Shown in pieces: positions 36,352 through 46,983 of a stretch of DNA of 64,000 nucleotides; position 1 is the stretch's first letter; every line of letters starts with the position of its first letter. The DNA comes from Ferrimonas balearica. GTDB taxonomy: Bacteria > Pseudomonadota > Gammaproteobacteria > Enterobacterales > Shewanellaceae. Position numbers and translations under genes: made by a program. The stretch covers positions 1-64,000 of the forward strand of contig NZ_JAHVHV010000002.1 in assembly GCF_019802085.1 (NCBI RefSeq), written 5' to 3'. The notes under the pieces were generated by a model. The model was not told the origin of the DNA. It did no database searches and saw nothing but the letters and a program-made list of their open reading frames with translations.

Positions 36352-37798
36352 TCTGCTGGCTCCCTGGATGACGCTTGCAACAGGGATCCAATTCAATCAG
36401 TTGGCACTGGACAGCCGACGCGTACGCCCAGGGGATCTCTTTATCGCCGTGGCCGGCCACAGTGTGGACGGCCGCGATTTCATTGACGCCGCCATCGCCA
36501 ACGGAGCGGTGGCGGTGCTGGCCCAGGCGGACCGCGACGAACGCCTGACGGATCGGGACGGGGTGGTGGTGGTGGGACTGTCCCGCCTTGCAGCCCGCCT
36601 CTCCGCCATTGCGCTGCGCGCCTACCCGGCCGCCAGCCGTCCGCGCCTGATTGGGGTCACCGGCACCAACGGCAAGACCACGGTCAGCCAGCTGTGCGCC
36701 CAACTGCTCAGCGCCCTGGGTCACCAGGCCGGGGTGATGGGCACCGTGGGCAACGGCCTGTGGGGGGATCTCACCCCGTCATTGAACACCACCTCGGACG
36801 CGGTCACCGTGGCCCGAGAGCTGGATCGGCAAGCCAAGCTCGGCGCCGAGGCGGTGGCTCTGGAAATCTCCAGCCACGGCCTCAGCCAGGACCGGGTAGC
36901 GGCCCTGCCCCTGGAGGTGGGGGTCTACACCAACCTCAGCCGCGACCATCTGGACTACCACGGTGACATGGCCAGCTACGCCGCCGCCAAGCGACAGCTG
37001 TTCCAGCTGCCCGGGCTTCAACTGGGGGTCTTTAACCTGGACGACGAAACCGGCGCTCGCTGGCACCGGGAGCTGAGCGGAACACTTCAGGCTCTGGGCT
37101 ACAGCGCCCAGGGGGCCCGTTGCGACGGTCCCTTCCTGTCCGTCGAGTCGGCGCAATACCACGACCAGGGTGTCTCGGCCCGGGTGATCTCCAGCTTTGG
37201 CGTCGGTGAGCTGCACAGTCCTCTGCTGGGCGCGTTTAATCTGGCCAACCTTTTGGCCGCCTTGGGAGCCTTGCTGATGATGGGCTTCCCGCTGGAGCGG
37301 CTGCTGGCGGTGGTGCCCGGGCTGCACAGCGCCGCCGGGCGGATGGAGTGTTTCGGTGGTGAGGGTACCCCGACCCTGGTGGTGGATTACGCCCACACCC
37401 CGGATGCCCTGAGCCAGGCCCTGTCTGCCCTGCGTCCTCACTGCGACGGCGCACTCTGGTGCGTGTTTGGCTGCGGCGGCGAGCGCGACAGTGGCAAGCG
37501 TCCGCTGATGGCCCAGGCCGCAGAGCAGGGCGCCGATCATCTGATCATCACCGCGGACAACCCCCGCAGCGAAGCCTTTGTCACCATAGCGCAACAGATG
37601 GAGGCGGGGCTCAGTGGCCAGGCGGAGGTGATCGAGGATCGGGCGACGGCGGTGCGCCGGGCCTTCGCCGAAGCCCAGCCAGGGGACATGGTCCTGCTGG
37701 CGGGCAAGGGGCACGAAGATTACCAGCTGATAGGCGCTGAGCGCCTGGAGTACAACGAGCGCGCCTTGGCGCGCCAACTGGTGGAGCAAGGCGCATGA
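36335..37798 (+). CDS. murE: UDP-MurNAc-L-Ala-D-Glu:meso-diaminopimelate ligase
   Basis: A 487-residue Mur ligase that adds the third residue of the stem peptide. The ATP loop GVTGTNGKTT is near residue 108. DNPR within ITADNPRSEA (near 408) is the signature for meso-diaminopimelate rather than lysine, as expected in Gram-negative walls. EISSHGLSQDR near 178 is also conserved. It starts inside ftsI with GGGGAGCGAAG upstream and overlaps murF by 4 bp. Confidence 0.97.
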   Translation: MSSLDDLLAPWMTLATGIQFNQLALDSRRVRPGDLFIAVAGHSVDGRDFIDAAIANGAVAVLAQADRDERLTDRDGVVVVGLSRLAARLSAIALRAYPAASRPRLIGVTGTNGKTTVSQLCAQLLSALGHQAGVMGTVGNGLWGDLTPSLNTTSDAVTVARELDRQAKLGAEAVALEISSHGLSQDRVAALPLEVGVYTNLSRDHLDYHGDMASYAAAKRQLFQLPGLQLGVFNLDDETGARWHRELSGTLQALGYSAQGARCDGPFLSVESAQYHDQGVSARVISSFGVGELHSPLLGAFNLANLLAALGALLMMGFPLERLLAVVPGLHSAAGRMECFGGEGTPTLVVDYAHTPDALSQALSALRPHCDGALWCVFGCGGERDSGKRPLMAQAAEQGADHLIITADNPRSEAFVTIAQQMEAGLSGQAEVIEDRATAVRRAFAEAQPGDMVLLAGKGHEDYQLIGAERLEYNERALARQLVEQGA

Positions 37799-39162
37799 TC
37801 CCGGTATCTCTGCAAACTCTGGCCCAGGCGGTGGGCGGCACCCTGGAAGGGGCGGACAGGACGGTGACCCGGGTCACCACCGACAGCCGGCAGCTGAGCG
37901 AAGGCGATCTCTTCGTGGCCCTGGTAGGCGAGCGATTCGATGGTCATGAGTTTGCCGATCAGGCCGCCGAGGCCGGCGCCGCAGCATTGCTGGTCAGTCG
38001 CAAGCTGGACAGCCCGCTGCCGCAGATCCTGGTGGCCGATACCCTGATGGCCCTGGGGCAGCTGGGCGCTTGGCTGCGTCATGCCCTCAATCCACTGTGC
38101 CTGGCCATTACCGGTTCGGTGGGTAAGACCTCGGTCAAGGAGATGACCGCCGCCATCCTGGCCCAACAGGGCCCCACCCTGGCGACTCGGGGCAACCTGA
38201 ATAACACCATCGGCGTGCCGCTGACCCTGCTGGAGCTCAAGCCGGAGCACCGCTTCGCCGTGCTCGAGCTGGGGGCCAATCACGCCGGGGAGATCCGCTA
38301 CACCTCCAGTCTGGTCGCCCCCAAGGCGGCGCTGATCAACAACATTCGCGGGGCTCACCTGGAGGGCTTTGGTGGCATCGAGGGAGTGGCTCGGGCCAAG
38401 TCGGAGATCTACGAGCACCTGGATGAGGACGGCGTGGCCATCGTCAACCTGGACGATGAACGCGCCCCCTGGCTGCTGGAGCAACTGGGGGAGCAAAACC
38501 GGATGACCTACTCCAGTCAGGACAGCGCCGATCTCTGGGCCTCGGCCATCAGCCGGGATCACTCCGGCTGCTACCACTTCCTGCTGCATCGCGGTGAAGC
38601 CCAGGCCCTGGTGCGCTTGCCCCTGCCCGGGCGCCACCAGGTGGACAATGCCCTGGCCGCCGCGGCCCTGGCCACCGCAGCGGATGTGTCGCTCGAGGCT
38701 ATCGCCACCGGACTGGCCCTGGCCCCCACGGTGGCCGGTCGCACCCAGTTTTATCCTCTGAAAGATGAGGTCACCCTCATCGACGACAGCTACAACGCCA
38801 ACGTCAGCTCCACCCACGCCGCCATCGATCTGATGAGCGAACGCCCCGGCAGCCGGGTGCTGGTGTTTGGTGACATGGGGGAGCTGGGGGACGAAGCGGA
38901 GGCCCAACATCGTGAAGTGGGGCGCTACGCCGAGGAAAAAGAGATTGACCGGCTGCTGACAGTGGGTACATTAAGCCGTTTTGCCGCCGAGACCCACTCG
39001 GCGGCCACTCATTTTGGGGAGCAAGCGGAGCTGCTTCCCGCCTTGTTGACCGAGCTGGCGGCTTTGCCCCGCCCGGTCACCGTGTTGATTAAAGGGTCGC
39101 GCAGTGCCCGCATGGAGAAAGTGGCTAAGGCCCTGCGCGACGAAATAGGGGAAAACGAATAG
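37795..39162 (+). CDS. murF: UDP-MurNAc-tripeptide:D-alanyl-D-alanine ligase
   Basis: A 455-residue Mur ligase completing the cytoplasmic pentapeptide. The ATP loop is ITGSVGKTSVKE near residue 104; GANHAGEIRYT near 160 and DDSYNANVSST near 330 are MurF patterns. The D-Ala-D-Ala it uses is made by Ddl, encoded in the same cluster. It begins in the last codon of murE and ends directly before mraY with no gap. Confidence 0.97.
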   Translation: MIPVSLQTLAQAVGGTLEGADRTVTRVTTDSRQLSEGDLFVALVGERFDGHEFADQAAEAGAAALLVSRKLDSPLPQILVADTLMALGQLGAWLRHALNPLCLAITGSVGKTSVKEMTAAILAQQGPTLATRGNLNNTIGVPLTLLELKPEHRFAVLELGANHAGEIRYTSSLVAPKAALINNIRGAHLEGFGGIEGVARAKSEIYEHLDEDGVAIVNLDDERAPWLLEQLGEQNRMTYSSQDSADLWASAISRDHSGCYHFLLHRGEAQALVRLPLPGRHQVDNALAAAALATAADVSLEAIATGLALAPTVAGRTQFYPLKDEVTLIDDSYNANVSSTHAAIDLMSERPGSRVLVFGDMGELGDEAEAQHREVGRYAEEKEIDRLLTVGTLSRFAAETHSAATHFGEQAELLPALLTELAALPRPVTVLIKGSRSARMEKVAKALRDEIGENE

Positions 39163-40242
39163 ATGCTGGTTTACCTGGCGGAGTACCTGACGCAGTACTA
39201 CAGCGTATTTAACGTCTTTTCCTACCTGACGTTTCGGGCCATTGTCGGCCTGCTGACCGCACTCGCCTTCTGCCTCTGGTCCGGCCCGCGCATGATCGCC
39301 TACCTGCAGCGCCTGCAGATCGGTCAGGTGGTGCGGGACGATGGCCCCGAGTCCCACTTCAGCAAGCGGGGCACCCCCACCATGGGCGGGGTGATGATCC
39401 TGGCAGGGATCTTTGTCTCCACCCTGCTGTGGGGGGATCTCTCCAACCACTACGTCCTCATCATGCTGTTCGTGCTGGGGGCCTTTGGTCTGATTGGCTT
39501 TATCGACGATTACCGCAAGGTGATCCGCAAAGATCCCAAGGGCCTGATCGCCCGCTGGAAGTATTTCTGGCAATCGGTGGCGGCTCTGGTGGTGGCAGTG
39601 GTGCTCTACCAGGTCACCGCGCCCGAGCAGCAGGTGCTGGTGGTGCCCTTCCTTAAAGAGGTGATGCCTCAACTGGGTCTGCTCTTTATCGCCCTGGCCT
39701 ACTTCACTATTGTTGGCAGCTCCAACGCGGTGAATTTGACCGATGGTCTCGACGGGCTGGCCATCGTGCCCACCGTCATGGTGGCCGCGGCCTTTGCCCT
39801 GGTGGCTTACCTCAGCGGCAACGTCAACTTTGCCCAGTACCTGCACATCCCCTACCTGCCGGGTGCCGGTGAACTGGTGGTGGTGTGCACCGCCATGGTG
39901 GGCGCCGGGCTCGGCTTTTTGTGGTTCAACACCTACCCGGCCCAGGTCTTTATGGGCGATGTGGGCTCCCTGGCCCTGGGCGCGGCCCTGGGGGCGCTGG
40001 CGGTGTTGACTCGTCAGGAGATCCTCCTGGTGATCATGGGCGGCCTGTTCGTGGTGGAGACCCTGTCGGTGATCCTTCAGGTGGGCTCCTTCAAGCTGCG
40101 CCGTAAGCGAATTTTCCGCATGGCGCCCATCCACCACCACTACGAGCTGAAGGGCTGGCCGGAGCCGCGGGTCATCGTGCGTTTCTGGATCATCTCCCTC
40201 TGCCTCGTTCTGCTGGGTCTGGCGACCCTGAAGGTGCGCTGA
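39163..40242 (+). CDS. mraY: Phospho-MurNAc-pentapeptide translocase
   Basis: A 359-residue integral membrane enzyme with about ten membrane spans that links phospho-MurNAc-pentapeptide to undecaprenyl phosphate, forming lipid I. The aspartate motifs are visible: FIDDYRK near residue 114, [10 protein letters not shown] near 193, and [13 protein letters not shown] near 320 (histidine cluster). Length matches E. coli. It begins right after the murF stop and overlaps murD by one base. Confidence 0.98.
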   Translation: MLVYLAEYLTQYYSVFNVFSYLTFRAIVGLLTALAFCLWSGPRMIAYLQRLQIGQVVRDDGPESHFSKRGTPTMGGVMILAGIFVSTLLWGDLSNHYVLIMLFVLGAFGLIGFIDDYRKVIRKDPKGLIARWKYFWQSVAALVVAVVLYQVTAPEQQVLVVPFLKEVMPQLGLLFIALAYFTIVGSSNAVNLTDGLDGLAIVPTVMVAAAFALVAYLSGNVNFAQYLHIPYLPGAGELVVVCTAMVGAGLGFLWFNTYPAQVFMGDVGSLALGAALGALAVLTRQEILLVIMGGLFVVETLSVILQVGSFKLRRKRIFRMAPIHHHYELKGWPEPRVIVRFWIISLCLVLLGLATLKVR

Positions 40243-41543
40243 TGACCCAACCGGCCCCCCACACCTGGATCCTCGGCCTCGGCATTACCGGCCTCAGCGT
40301 GGTGCGCCACCTGGCTCGCCAGGGGATCGAGTTTGGGGTGTGGGACAGCCGGAGCCAACCCCCGGGGGCCGACGAACTGGCTCGGGATTTTCCGGAAGTG
40401 GTGCTGCGCAGTGGCCCCTTTGAAGGCGCCGAGCTCAAGCGCGCCCGCCAGTTGGTGGTCAGCCCTGGGCTCGATTGCCGCACCCCACCCCTGGCCGAGG
40501 CGATCGCCGCTGGGGTCGAAGTGTTGGGCGACATCGAACTTTTTGCTCGAGCCGCCGATGCCCCTGTGGTGGCCATCACTGGCTCCAACGGCAAATCCAC
40601 GGTGACCACCCTGCTGGGTCACCTGGCGGGTCGCTGCGGGGTTAACGTCGGGGTGGGGGGCAACATTGGCACCCCGGCCCTGGATCTGCTCGGCCAGGGC
40701 CACGACCTCTACGTCCTGGAGCTGTCCAGCTTCCAGCTGGAGACCACCCGTTCGCTCAGCGCCGTGGCCGGCACCGTGCTGAACGTCAGCCCGGACCACT
40801 TGGACCGCTATGACGGCTTTGAGGCCTACCGGGATGCCAAGCTAGCACTCTACCCCCAGTGCGCGACTTGCGTGGTCAATCGCGCCGATCCCAACACCCG
40901 GGCGCCCCATGGGGCCAAGGTGGTCAGCTTCGGCCCGGATCGGCCAGAGGCGGGGCAGTTTGGCCTTTGCGGTGACCATCTGGTGCAAGGGGAGACCGAG
41001 CTGCTATCCCGCCAGGCACTGCCGATGGTGGGCGGACACAACGAACAAAATGCCCTGGCGGCACTGGCCCTGGGGCAAGCCGCGGGTCTTGAGATGAGCG
41101 AGATGGTGGCGGCGCTTGAGAGCTACACCGGTCTGCCTCATCGCTGCGAGCCGGTGGCGACCGTGGCCGGCGTGCGTTACGTCAACGATTCCAAGGCCAC
41201 CAACATCGGCGCCACCCTGGCCGCGTTGCAGGGGCTGGCGCTGGATCAGGTCTGGCTTATCGCCGGCGGCGATGCAAAGGGACAGGATCTGACGGAGCTG
41301 GCCCCGGCGGCCACGCAATTGGCCGGCCTGCTGACCCTGGGTAAAGACGGATCAGCCTTGGCGGCCCTGCGTCCCGACGCCATCAAGGTGGACAGCATCG
41401 AACAGGCGGTGGTCGAGGCCGCCGCCCGGGCAAAGCCCGGCCAGATGGTGCTGCTCTCACCGGCCTGTTCCAGCCTCGACATGTTTGCCAGTTTCGAACA
41501 GCGCGGTGATCGCTTCAGCGCCGCCGCTCGGGGGCTGTCGTGA
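40242..41543 (+). CDS. murD: UDP-MurNAc-L-alanine:D-glutamate ligase
   Basis: A 433-residue Mur ligase adding D-glutamate. It starts with a Rossmann-like [11 protein letters not shown]. The ATP loop [11 protein letters not shown] is near residue 109. The conserved ELSSFQLE is near 160, [10 protein letters not shown] near 183 and [11 protein letters not shown] near 315. It overlaps mraY as TGATG and ftsW as GTGA. Confidence 0.97.
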   Translation: MTQPAPHTWILGLGITGLSVVRHLARQGIEFGVWDSRSQPPGADELARDFPEVVLRSGPFEGAELKRARQLVVSPGLDCRTPPLAEAIAAGVEVLGDIELFARAADAPVVAITGSNGKSTVTTLLGHLAGRCGVNVGVGGNIGTPALDLLGQGHDLYVLELSSFQLETTRSLSAVAGTVLNVSPDHLDRYDGFEAYRDAKLALYPQCATCVVNRADPNTRAPHGAKVVSFGPDRPEAGQFGLCGDHLVQGETELLSRQALPMVGGHNEQNALAALALGQAAGLEMSEMVAALESYTGLPHRCEPVATVAGVRYVNDSKATNIGATLAALQGLALDQVWLIAGGDAKGQDLTELAPAATQLAGLLTLGKDGSALAALRPDAIKVDSIEQAVVEAAARAKPGQMVLLSPACSSLDMFASFEQRGDRFSAAARGLS

Positions 41544-42769
41544 AGGCCCCGGCGGCGCAACTGAGCCTGTTCAGCGACCGCTGGTCGGCGCTTTGGGCGC
41601 GGCTGTTCCCCGCCCGGGCACCGGGAATGCAGCTGTATGATCGGCTGCTGCTGGTGCTGATCCTCGCCCTGTCAGTGCTTGGCGTGCTGATGGTGACCTC
41701 CGCCTCCATGCCCGAGGGGCTAAAACTCACCGGCGACCCCTACTTTTTCGTCAAGCGCCAGGTGGGCTTTCTCTTGACCGCCCTGATGATCGGCGTGGTG
41801 GTGCTGCAGGTGCCCATGAGCTTCTGGGACCGCCAGAGCTGGCTGTTGATGCTGGCGGCGCTGTTGCTGCTGGTGGCGGTGCTGCTGGTGGGGCGCAACG
41901 TCAACGGCGCCACCCGTTGGCTGCCGCTGGGGCCGTTGAATCTGCAGGTGGCGGAGGTGGCCAAGCTGGCCTTGTTCGTCTTCCTGGCGGGATACCTGGT
42001 GCGCCGTCACCAGGAGCTGAGGGAGCAGACCAAGGGGTTCGTCAAACCCATCCTGGTGCTGATGGTGTACGCGGGCCTTATCCTGCTGCAGCCGGACTTG
42101 GGTACCGTGGTGGTGATGTTTGTGACCGTGATGGGCATGCTGTTCCTGGCCGGGGCCCGGGTAGGAGAGTTTGTGGTGCTGGTGCTCTGTGGCATCGCCC
42201 TGGTGGTGGCCCTCATCATCTTCGAGCCCTACCGCATGAAGCGGGTGATCAGCTTTATGGACCCCTGGGCGGATCCCTTCGGCAGCGGCTACCAACTGAC
42301 CCAGTCCCTGATGGCGTATGGCCGGGGTGACTGGCTGGGCCAGGGGCTGGGCAACAGCATCCAGAAGCTGGAGTACCTGCCCGAAGCCCATACCGACTTT
42401 ATTTTCGCGGTGCTGGGGGAGGAGCTTGGCTTTATCGGCGTTGTAACCGTCCTGGCCCTGCTGCTCTGTCTGGCGATGCGTGCCCTGTGGATTGGCCACC
42501 TGGCCCTCAAGCAGGAGCAGGCCTTTGCCGGCTACCTGGCGTACGGCATCGGGATCTGGTTCAGCTTCCAGACCGCGGTGAACGTCGGTGCCAGTGTGGG
42601 CGTGCTGCCCACCAAGGGACTGACATTGCCACTGGTTTCCTACGGTGGCAGCAGTTTATGGGTGATGACCGCGGCTTCGGCCATGTTGCTGCGGATCGAT
42701 CACGAGCGGCGGGTCGCACAGACCCAGCCCGCAACAACAACGACGGAGGTGGCCAATGAGTCAGTCTGA
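41540..42769 (+). CDS. ftsW: Septal peptidoglycan polymerase FtsW
   Basis: A 409-residue SEDS-family glycosyltransferase with about ten membrane spans that polymerises lipid II with FtsI. Family motifs include [10 protein letters not shown] near 117, [11 protein letters not shown] near 140, QPDLGT near 188, and [18 protein letters not shown] near 280; the last third has [15 protein letters not shown]. The start is a GTG overlapping the murD stop. The soluble N-terminus (about 30 residues) is longer than the minimum. It overlaps murG by 14 bp. Confidence 0.96.
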   Translation: MKAPAAQLSLFSDRWSALWARLFPARAPGMQLYDRLLLVLILALSVLGVLMVTSASMPEGLKLTGDPYFFVKRQVGFLLTALMIGVVVLQVPMSFWDRQSWLLMLAALLLLVAVLLVGRNVNGATRWLPLGPLNLQVAEVAKLALFVFLAGYLVRRHQELREQTKGFVKPILVLMVYAGLILLQPDLGTVVVMFVTVMGMLFLAGARVGEFVVLVLCGIALVVALIIFEPYRMKRVISFMDPWADPFGSGYQLTQSLMAYGRGDWLGQGLGNSIQKLEYLPEAHTDFIFAVLGEELGFIGVVTVLALLLCLAMRALWIGHLALKQEQAFAGYLAYGIGIWFSFQTAVNVGASVGVLPTKGLTLPLVSYGGSSLWVMTAASAMLLRIDHERRVAQTQPATTTTEVANESV

Positions 42770-43859
42770 TGCCTCGACCGCCCCGCGGTTATTGGTGATG
42801 GCCGGGGGCACCGGCGGTCACGTTTTCCCCGCCCTGGCGGTGGCGCGTCGCTTGCGCCAGCAGGGGTGGGAGGTGCTCTGGTTGGGCACCGCCGAACGGA
42901 TGGAGGCCCGACTGGTGCCCCAGCACGGCTTTGCCATCCGCTTTATCGACATCAAGGGGGTGCGGGGCAATGGTCTGGTGCGCAAGCTCAAGGCCCCCTT
43001 CCAGATCTTAAAGGCGATCGGCCAGGCCCGTGCCATTCAGGCCGAGTTTAAGCCCGATGTGGTGCTGGGGATGGGCGGCTACGCTTCCGGCCCAGGCGGG
43101 ATCGCCGCCTGGCTGCGTCGCACCCCGCTGGTGCTGCATGAGCAAAACGCCGTGGCCGGCGCCACCAACAAGATCCTGGCTCGCTTTGCCCGCCGGGTGC
43201 TGGTGGCTTTCGATGCGGTGCTGCCGGACAGCGAACGGGTGGGCAACCCGGTACGGGATGAGCTGCTGGCCATCGGCGCCAGTGAGCCTGTGGCCCCCGA
43301 CGGACCGCTCAAGGTGCTGGTGGTGGGGGGCAGCCTGGGTGCCCGCGTGCTTAATGAGTTGGTGCCCCAGGCGGTGGGGCAGCTGTCGGATCAGGCAGCG
43401 GTGACCGTCTGGCACCAGGTGGGCCGTGGCAACCGAACCGAAGTGGAGCAGCACTGGCGCGAACAGGCACCCGGTGTGGGGGCCCAGGTGGCGGAGTTCA
43501 TCGACGACATGGCCGCGGCATACGCCTGGGCGGATCTGGTGATCTGCCGGGCCGGCGCCCTGACCGTGGCGGAGTTGGCGGCCACCGGTCGGCCGGCACT
43601 GCTGGTGCCCTTTCCCCACGCGGTGGACGATCACCAGACCAAGAACGCCGAGGCCCTGGTGCAGGCGGGGGCGGCGGTGCTGATGCCGCAGTCCCAACTG
43701 ACCGCCGAAGGGCTGGCCGAGCAGCTGCTCGGCTTGGCAGAACAACCGGAGCGTCTGCAGGCCATGGCCCAGGCGGCTCGTGACAGTGCAGTCCTGGACG
43801 CCACCGACCGGGTGGCGGGGATCTGTGAACAATTGGCCCGGAGAGAACACGATGAGTGA
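42756..43859 (+). CDS. murG: Lipid I GlcNAc transferase MurG
   Basis: A 367-residue GT-B glycosyltransferase on the inner face of the membrane that adds GlcNAc to lipid I. The first glycine loop is [16 protein letters not shown] near residue 15. [12 protein letters not shown] near 128 and [13 protein letters not shown] near 190 are also typical. The sugar-nucleotide site includes [20 protein letters not shown] near 265. It overlaps ftsW by 14 bp and murC by 8 bp. Confidence 0.97.
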   Translation: MSQSDASTAPRLLVMAGGTGGHVFPALAVARRLRQQGWEVLWLGTAERMEARLVPQHGFAIRFIDIKGVRGNGLVRKLKAPFQILKAIGQARAIQAEFKPDVVLGMGGYASGPGGIAAWLRRTPLVLHEQNAVAGATNKILARFARRVLVAFDAVLPDSERVGNPVRDELLAIGASEPVAPDGPLKVLVVGGSLGARVLNELVPQAVGQLSDQAAVTVWHQVGRGNRTEVEQHWREQAPGVGAQVAEFIDDMAAAYAWADLVICRAGALTVAELAATGRPALLVPFPHAVDDHQTKNAEALVQAGAAVLMPQSQLTAEGLAEQLLGLAEQPERLQAMAQAARDSAVLDATDRVAGICEQLARREHDE

Positions 43860-45312
43860 AGTACGAGTCTCTGCCGCCAGCAGCCCCCGTCCGGGGATGG
43901 GGCGCGTTAAACGCATTCATTTTGTCGGCATCGGCGGTGCCGGCATGGGCGGGATCGCCGAGGTCCTGGCCAACGAGGGGTACCAGGTCAGCGGCTCCGA
44001 CATCGCACAGAACCCGGTGACAGAGCGCCTGGTTCAGGCCGGCGCGACCGTCCACATCGGCCACAGCGCCGAATGGGTGGCTGACGCGGACGTGGTGGTG
44101 GTCTCCACCGCCATCCGAGAGGAGAACCCGGAGATCCGGGCCGCCCGCGAACGACGAATCCCGGTGGTGCGCCGGGCCGAGATGCTGGCGGAGCTGATGC
44201 GCTTCCGACATGGCATCGCGGTGGCGGGCACCCACGGCAAAACCACCACCACCAGCCTCACCGCCAGCCTCTTTGGCGAGGGGGGGCTGGATCCGACCTT
44301 CGTCATTGGTGGCAAGCTCAACAGCGCCGGCACCAATGCCCAGCTGGGACTGGGGCGCTACCTGGTGGCGGAAGCGGACGAGTCCGACGCCAGTTTTCTG
44401 CATCTGCAGCCGATGGTGGCGGTGGTGACCAACGTCGAGCCGGACCATATGGACACCTACGGCGGCGACCTCAACAAGCTGCACGACACCTTCGTGGATT
44501 TCCTCCACAACCTGCCGTTTTACGGCACCGCGGTGATGTGCATCGACGATCCGGGAGTGCTGGCAATCCTGCCGCGCGTCGGCCGGCGCATCGTCACCTA
44601 TGGGTTTGCCCCCGAGGCGGACATCCGGGCCGAGGATTTTGTCCAGGTGGGCACCCGAAGCCAGTTTACTCTGCACCGTCCGGACCGCGAGCCTCTGGCC
44701 CTGACCCTCAATCTGCCGGGCCGGCACAATGTGCAAAACGCCCTGGCGGCCATCGCCGTGGCGATGGAGGAGGGCGTCGACGACGAGGCGATGATCCGCG
44801 CACTGGATGGCTTTGCGGGCATCGGCCGGCGCTTCCAGCAATACGGCGAATTCGATACCGGCGCCGGCAAGGTGCTCTTGGTGGACGATTACGGACACCA
44901 CCCCAGTGAGGTGGCAGTCACCATTAAGGCCGCCCGGGCCAGCTGGCCCGAGCGCCGTTTGGTGATGGTTTACCAGCCCCACCGTTACAGCCGCACCCGC
45001 GATCTGTACGACGATTTCTGCGCGGTGCTGTCGGAGGTGGACTGTTTGCTGCTGATGGAGGTCTACAGCGCCGGTGAAGACCCAATCCCCGGGGCCGACA
45101 GCCGAGCGCTGAGCCGTTCCATCCGTCAGCGCGGCATCGATCCGGTCTACGTGCCCGGCCCGGAAGGGCTGCCAGCACTGCTGGCGGAGCAACTGCAGGA
45201 TGGCGATGTGGTACTGACCCAGGGGGCGGGCAACATCGGGGCCCTGGCCCGGGAGCTGGCCCAGATGGGCCTGTCGGTGGAGAAGATGAAACAGGAGCGC
45301 AGCGGTGACTGA
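43852..45312 (+). CDS. murC: UDP-N-acetylmuramate:L-alanine ligase
   Basis: A 486-residue Mur ligase that adds the first amino acid. The opening [17 protein letters not shown] is the MurC Rossmann motif, and the ATP loop [12 protein letters not shown] is near residue 125. [10 protein letters not shown] is near 195 and [10 protein letters not shown] near 345. I chose the ATG with GGAGAG upstream that lies 8 bp inside murG; upstream in-frame codons fall deeper in murG. It overlaps ddl by 8 bp. Confidence 0.97.
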   Translation: MSEVRVSAASSPRPGMGRVKRIHFVGIGGAGMGGIAEVLANEGYQVSGSDIAQNPVTERLVQAGATVHIGHSAEWVADADVVVVSTAIREENPEIRAARERRIPVVRRAEMLAELMRFRHGIAVAGTHGKTTTTSLTASLFGEGGLDPTFVIGGKLNSAGTNAQLGLGRYLVAEADESDASFLHLQPMVAVVTNVEPDHMDTYGGDLNKLHDTFVDFLHNLPFYGTAVMCIDDPGVLAILPRVGRRIVTYGFAPEADIRAEDFVQVGTRSQFTLHRPDREPLALTLNLPGRHNVQNALAAIAVAMEEGVDDEAMIRALDGFAGIGRRFQQYGEFDTGAGKVLLVDDYGHHPSEVAVTIKAARASWPERRLVMVYQPHRYSRTRDLYDDFCAVLSEVDCLLLMEVYSAGEDPIPGADSRALSRSIRQRGIDPVYVPGPEGLPALLAEQLQDGDVVLTQGAGNIGALARELAQMGLSVEKMKQERSGD

Positions 45313-46225
45313 GGCGACCAAGCGGGACAAGGTAGCGGTGCTGTTTGGCGGCACCAGCGCAGAGCGGGCGGTCTCGCTCAACAGCGGCAGCGCGGTCTTG
45401 GCCGGGCTGCAGCGCGAAGGAGTGGATGCCCACGCTTTCGACCCCAAAGAGCGGCCCCTGACCGATCTGGTCGATTATGACCGCGCCTTCGTGGTGTTGC
45501 ACGGGCGGGGCGGTGAGGATGGCACCCTGCAGGGGGCGCTGGAGCTGATGGGGATCCCCTTTACCGGCTCCCGATCCCTGGGCTGTGCCCTGGCGATGGA
45601 TAAGGTGCGCACCAAGTGGCTTTGGGCCGGCGTCGGTCTGCCCACTGCGGATTTTGAAGTAGTTGAAAAAGAGTCATTTAGTCGCGACAAAGCCGAGGCT
45701 ATAATGGCCCGCTTGGGCTCGCCGGTGATGGTGAAACCGGCCAATGAAGGCTCCTCCATCGGCATGGCCAAGGCCAACACCGAGGCGGAACTGGCGCAGG
45801 CGATCGAGGCGGCGCTGGTCTACGACAGCACCGTTCTGGTGGAGGCCTGGATCCACGGTCCCGAGTACACGGTGGCAGTGCTCGGCGAAGAGGCCCTGCC
45901 GGCGATCCACATGGAAACGCCCAACGTCTTCTACGACTACCAGGCCAAGTACCAGAGCAACACCACCCAGTATCACTGCCCGGCGGGACTGAGTGACGAC
46001 GACGAGCAGGCCCTGCGCGCCCTGGCGGTCCGTGCCTTTAAGGCGGTGGGGGCCAGTGGCTGGGGCCGGGTGGATGTCATGCGTGACGCCGATGGCCGCT
46101 GGCAACTGCTGGAAGTCAACACGGTGCCCGGGATGACCGAAACCAGCCTGGTGCCCAAGGCCGCCGCGGCGCTGGGCATCGATTTTGACACCCTGGTGAC
46201 GCGGATCCTGGCGGACGCGCGCTAA
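45305..46225 (+). CDS. ddl: D-alanine:D-alanine ligase
   Basis: A 306-residue ATP-grasp ligase making D-Ala-D-Ala for Mur[17 protein letters not shown] near residue 13 carries the catalytic Glu-Ser region, [12 protein letters not shown] near 63 the substrate loop, and [15 protein letters not shown] near 265 the metal ligands. It is the DdlB size class, as expected within the division cluster. The start is a GTG overlapping murC by 8 bp. Codon use around 45650-45710 is briefly AT-richer than the neighbours, with no frame change. Confidence 0.96.
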   Translation: MTEATKRDKVAVLFGGTSAERAVSLNSGSAVLAGLQREGVDAHAFDPKERPLTDLVDYDRAFVVLHGRGGEDGTLQGALELMGIPFTGSRSLGCALAMDKVRTKWLWAGVGLPTADFEVVEKESFSRDKAEAIMARLGSPVMVKPANEGSSIGMAKANTEAELAQAIEAALVYDSTVLVEAWIHGPEYTVAVLGEEALPAIHMETPNVFYDYQAKYQSNTTQYHCPAGLSDDDEQALRALAVRAFKAVGASGWGRVDVMRDADGRWQLLEVNTVPGMTETSLVPKAAAALGIDFDTLVTRILADAR

Positions 46226-46236
46226 AGGAGAGGGCG

Positions 46237-46983
46237 ATGGCAATGGCACGATGGCAAGAGATCCGGTGGGGCCTGTGGCTTGGCCTGCTGTTTCTGGCCA
46301 TGGTGCTTGTGGGACTGGTCCAGGGCGGTGTCTGGCTGAAAGCCTTCGCCACCAGTGCCGATGACCTGCCCATTGAAGAAGTGGCGCTGATCGGCGAGCG
46401 GCAGTACACCGATGACAGTGAAGTGCGCGATGCACTGGAAAGTCTGGAGCACTGGAGCCTGTTCACCGCCGACGTGGCCCAGATCCGGGATGCCCTGACC
46501 GAACTGCCCTGGGTTGACCGGGTGACGGTCCGGCGGGAGTGGCCCAACCGGCTGCGGGTGTTCCTGGTGGAGCAGCAACCGGTGGCCCACTGGGCCCAGG
46601 GGCAGTGGCTCAACGAGCGGGCGGAGGCGTTTTCCGCGCCGGAGCGCGCTGGCCTGGCCCCCCTGCCCCAACTGGCAGGGCCCCAGGGCAGCAGCGAAAA
46701 GGTGTGGCAAATGTGGCAGCAACTGGCTGAGCTGCTGGCTTTAAATGGGCATACAGGGCACTCTTTGAGTCTCAGTGCCCGACACGCCTGGCTATTGGTG
46801 CTGGACAACGGCATCGAGTTGGAGCTGGGCCGCAAGGATACCCTGGCTCGGGTGCAGCGTTTTATCGACGTCTGGCCGGAGCTGCAGCGCGAAGGGCGAG
46901 TGCCTCAGCGCGTGGATTTACGATACGACACGGGATTGGCCGTGCGTTGGCAGCAACAAGAGCAAGAGAAGCAGAAGGGATGA
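46237..46983 (+). CDS. ftsQ: Cell division protein FtsQ
   Basis: A 248-residue bitopic protein with a short cytoplasmic N-terminus, a membrane span at about residues 13-33, a POTRA domain (about 48-115, opening IEEVALIGE) and the FtsQ beta-domain after it. FtsQ holds FtsB and FtsL in the divisome. PWVDRVTVRREWPNRLRV near 92 is the conserved POTRA end. The start may be this ATG or one two codons later. It overlaps ftsA by ATGA. Confidence 0.95.
   Translation: MAMARWQEIRWGLWLGLLFLAMVLVGLVQGGVWLKAFATSADDLPIEEVALIGERQYTDDSEVRDALESLEHWSLFTADVAQIRDALTELPWVDRVTVRREWPNRLRVFLVEQQPVAHWAQGQWLNERAEAFSAPERAGLAPLPQLAGPQGSSEKVWQMWQQLAELLALNGHTGHSLSLSARHAWLLVLDNGIELELGRKDTLARVQRFIDVWPELQREGRVPQRVDLRYDTGLAVRWQQQEQEKQKG

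Noticed and set aside
43498-45447. 649-codon reverse frame across murG-murC
   Set aside because: Another third-position GC shadow; no signal, domain or ribosome site, and it spans three overlapping essential genes.
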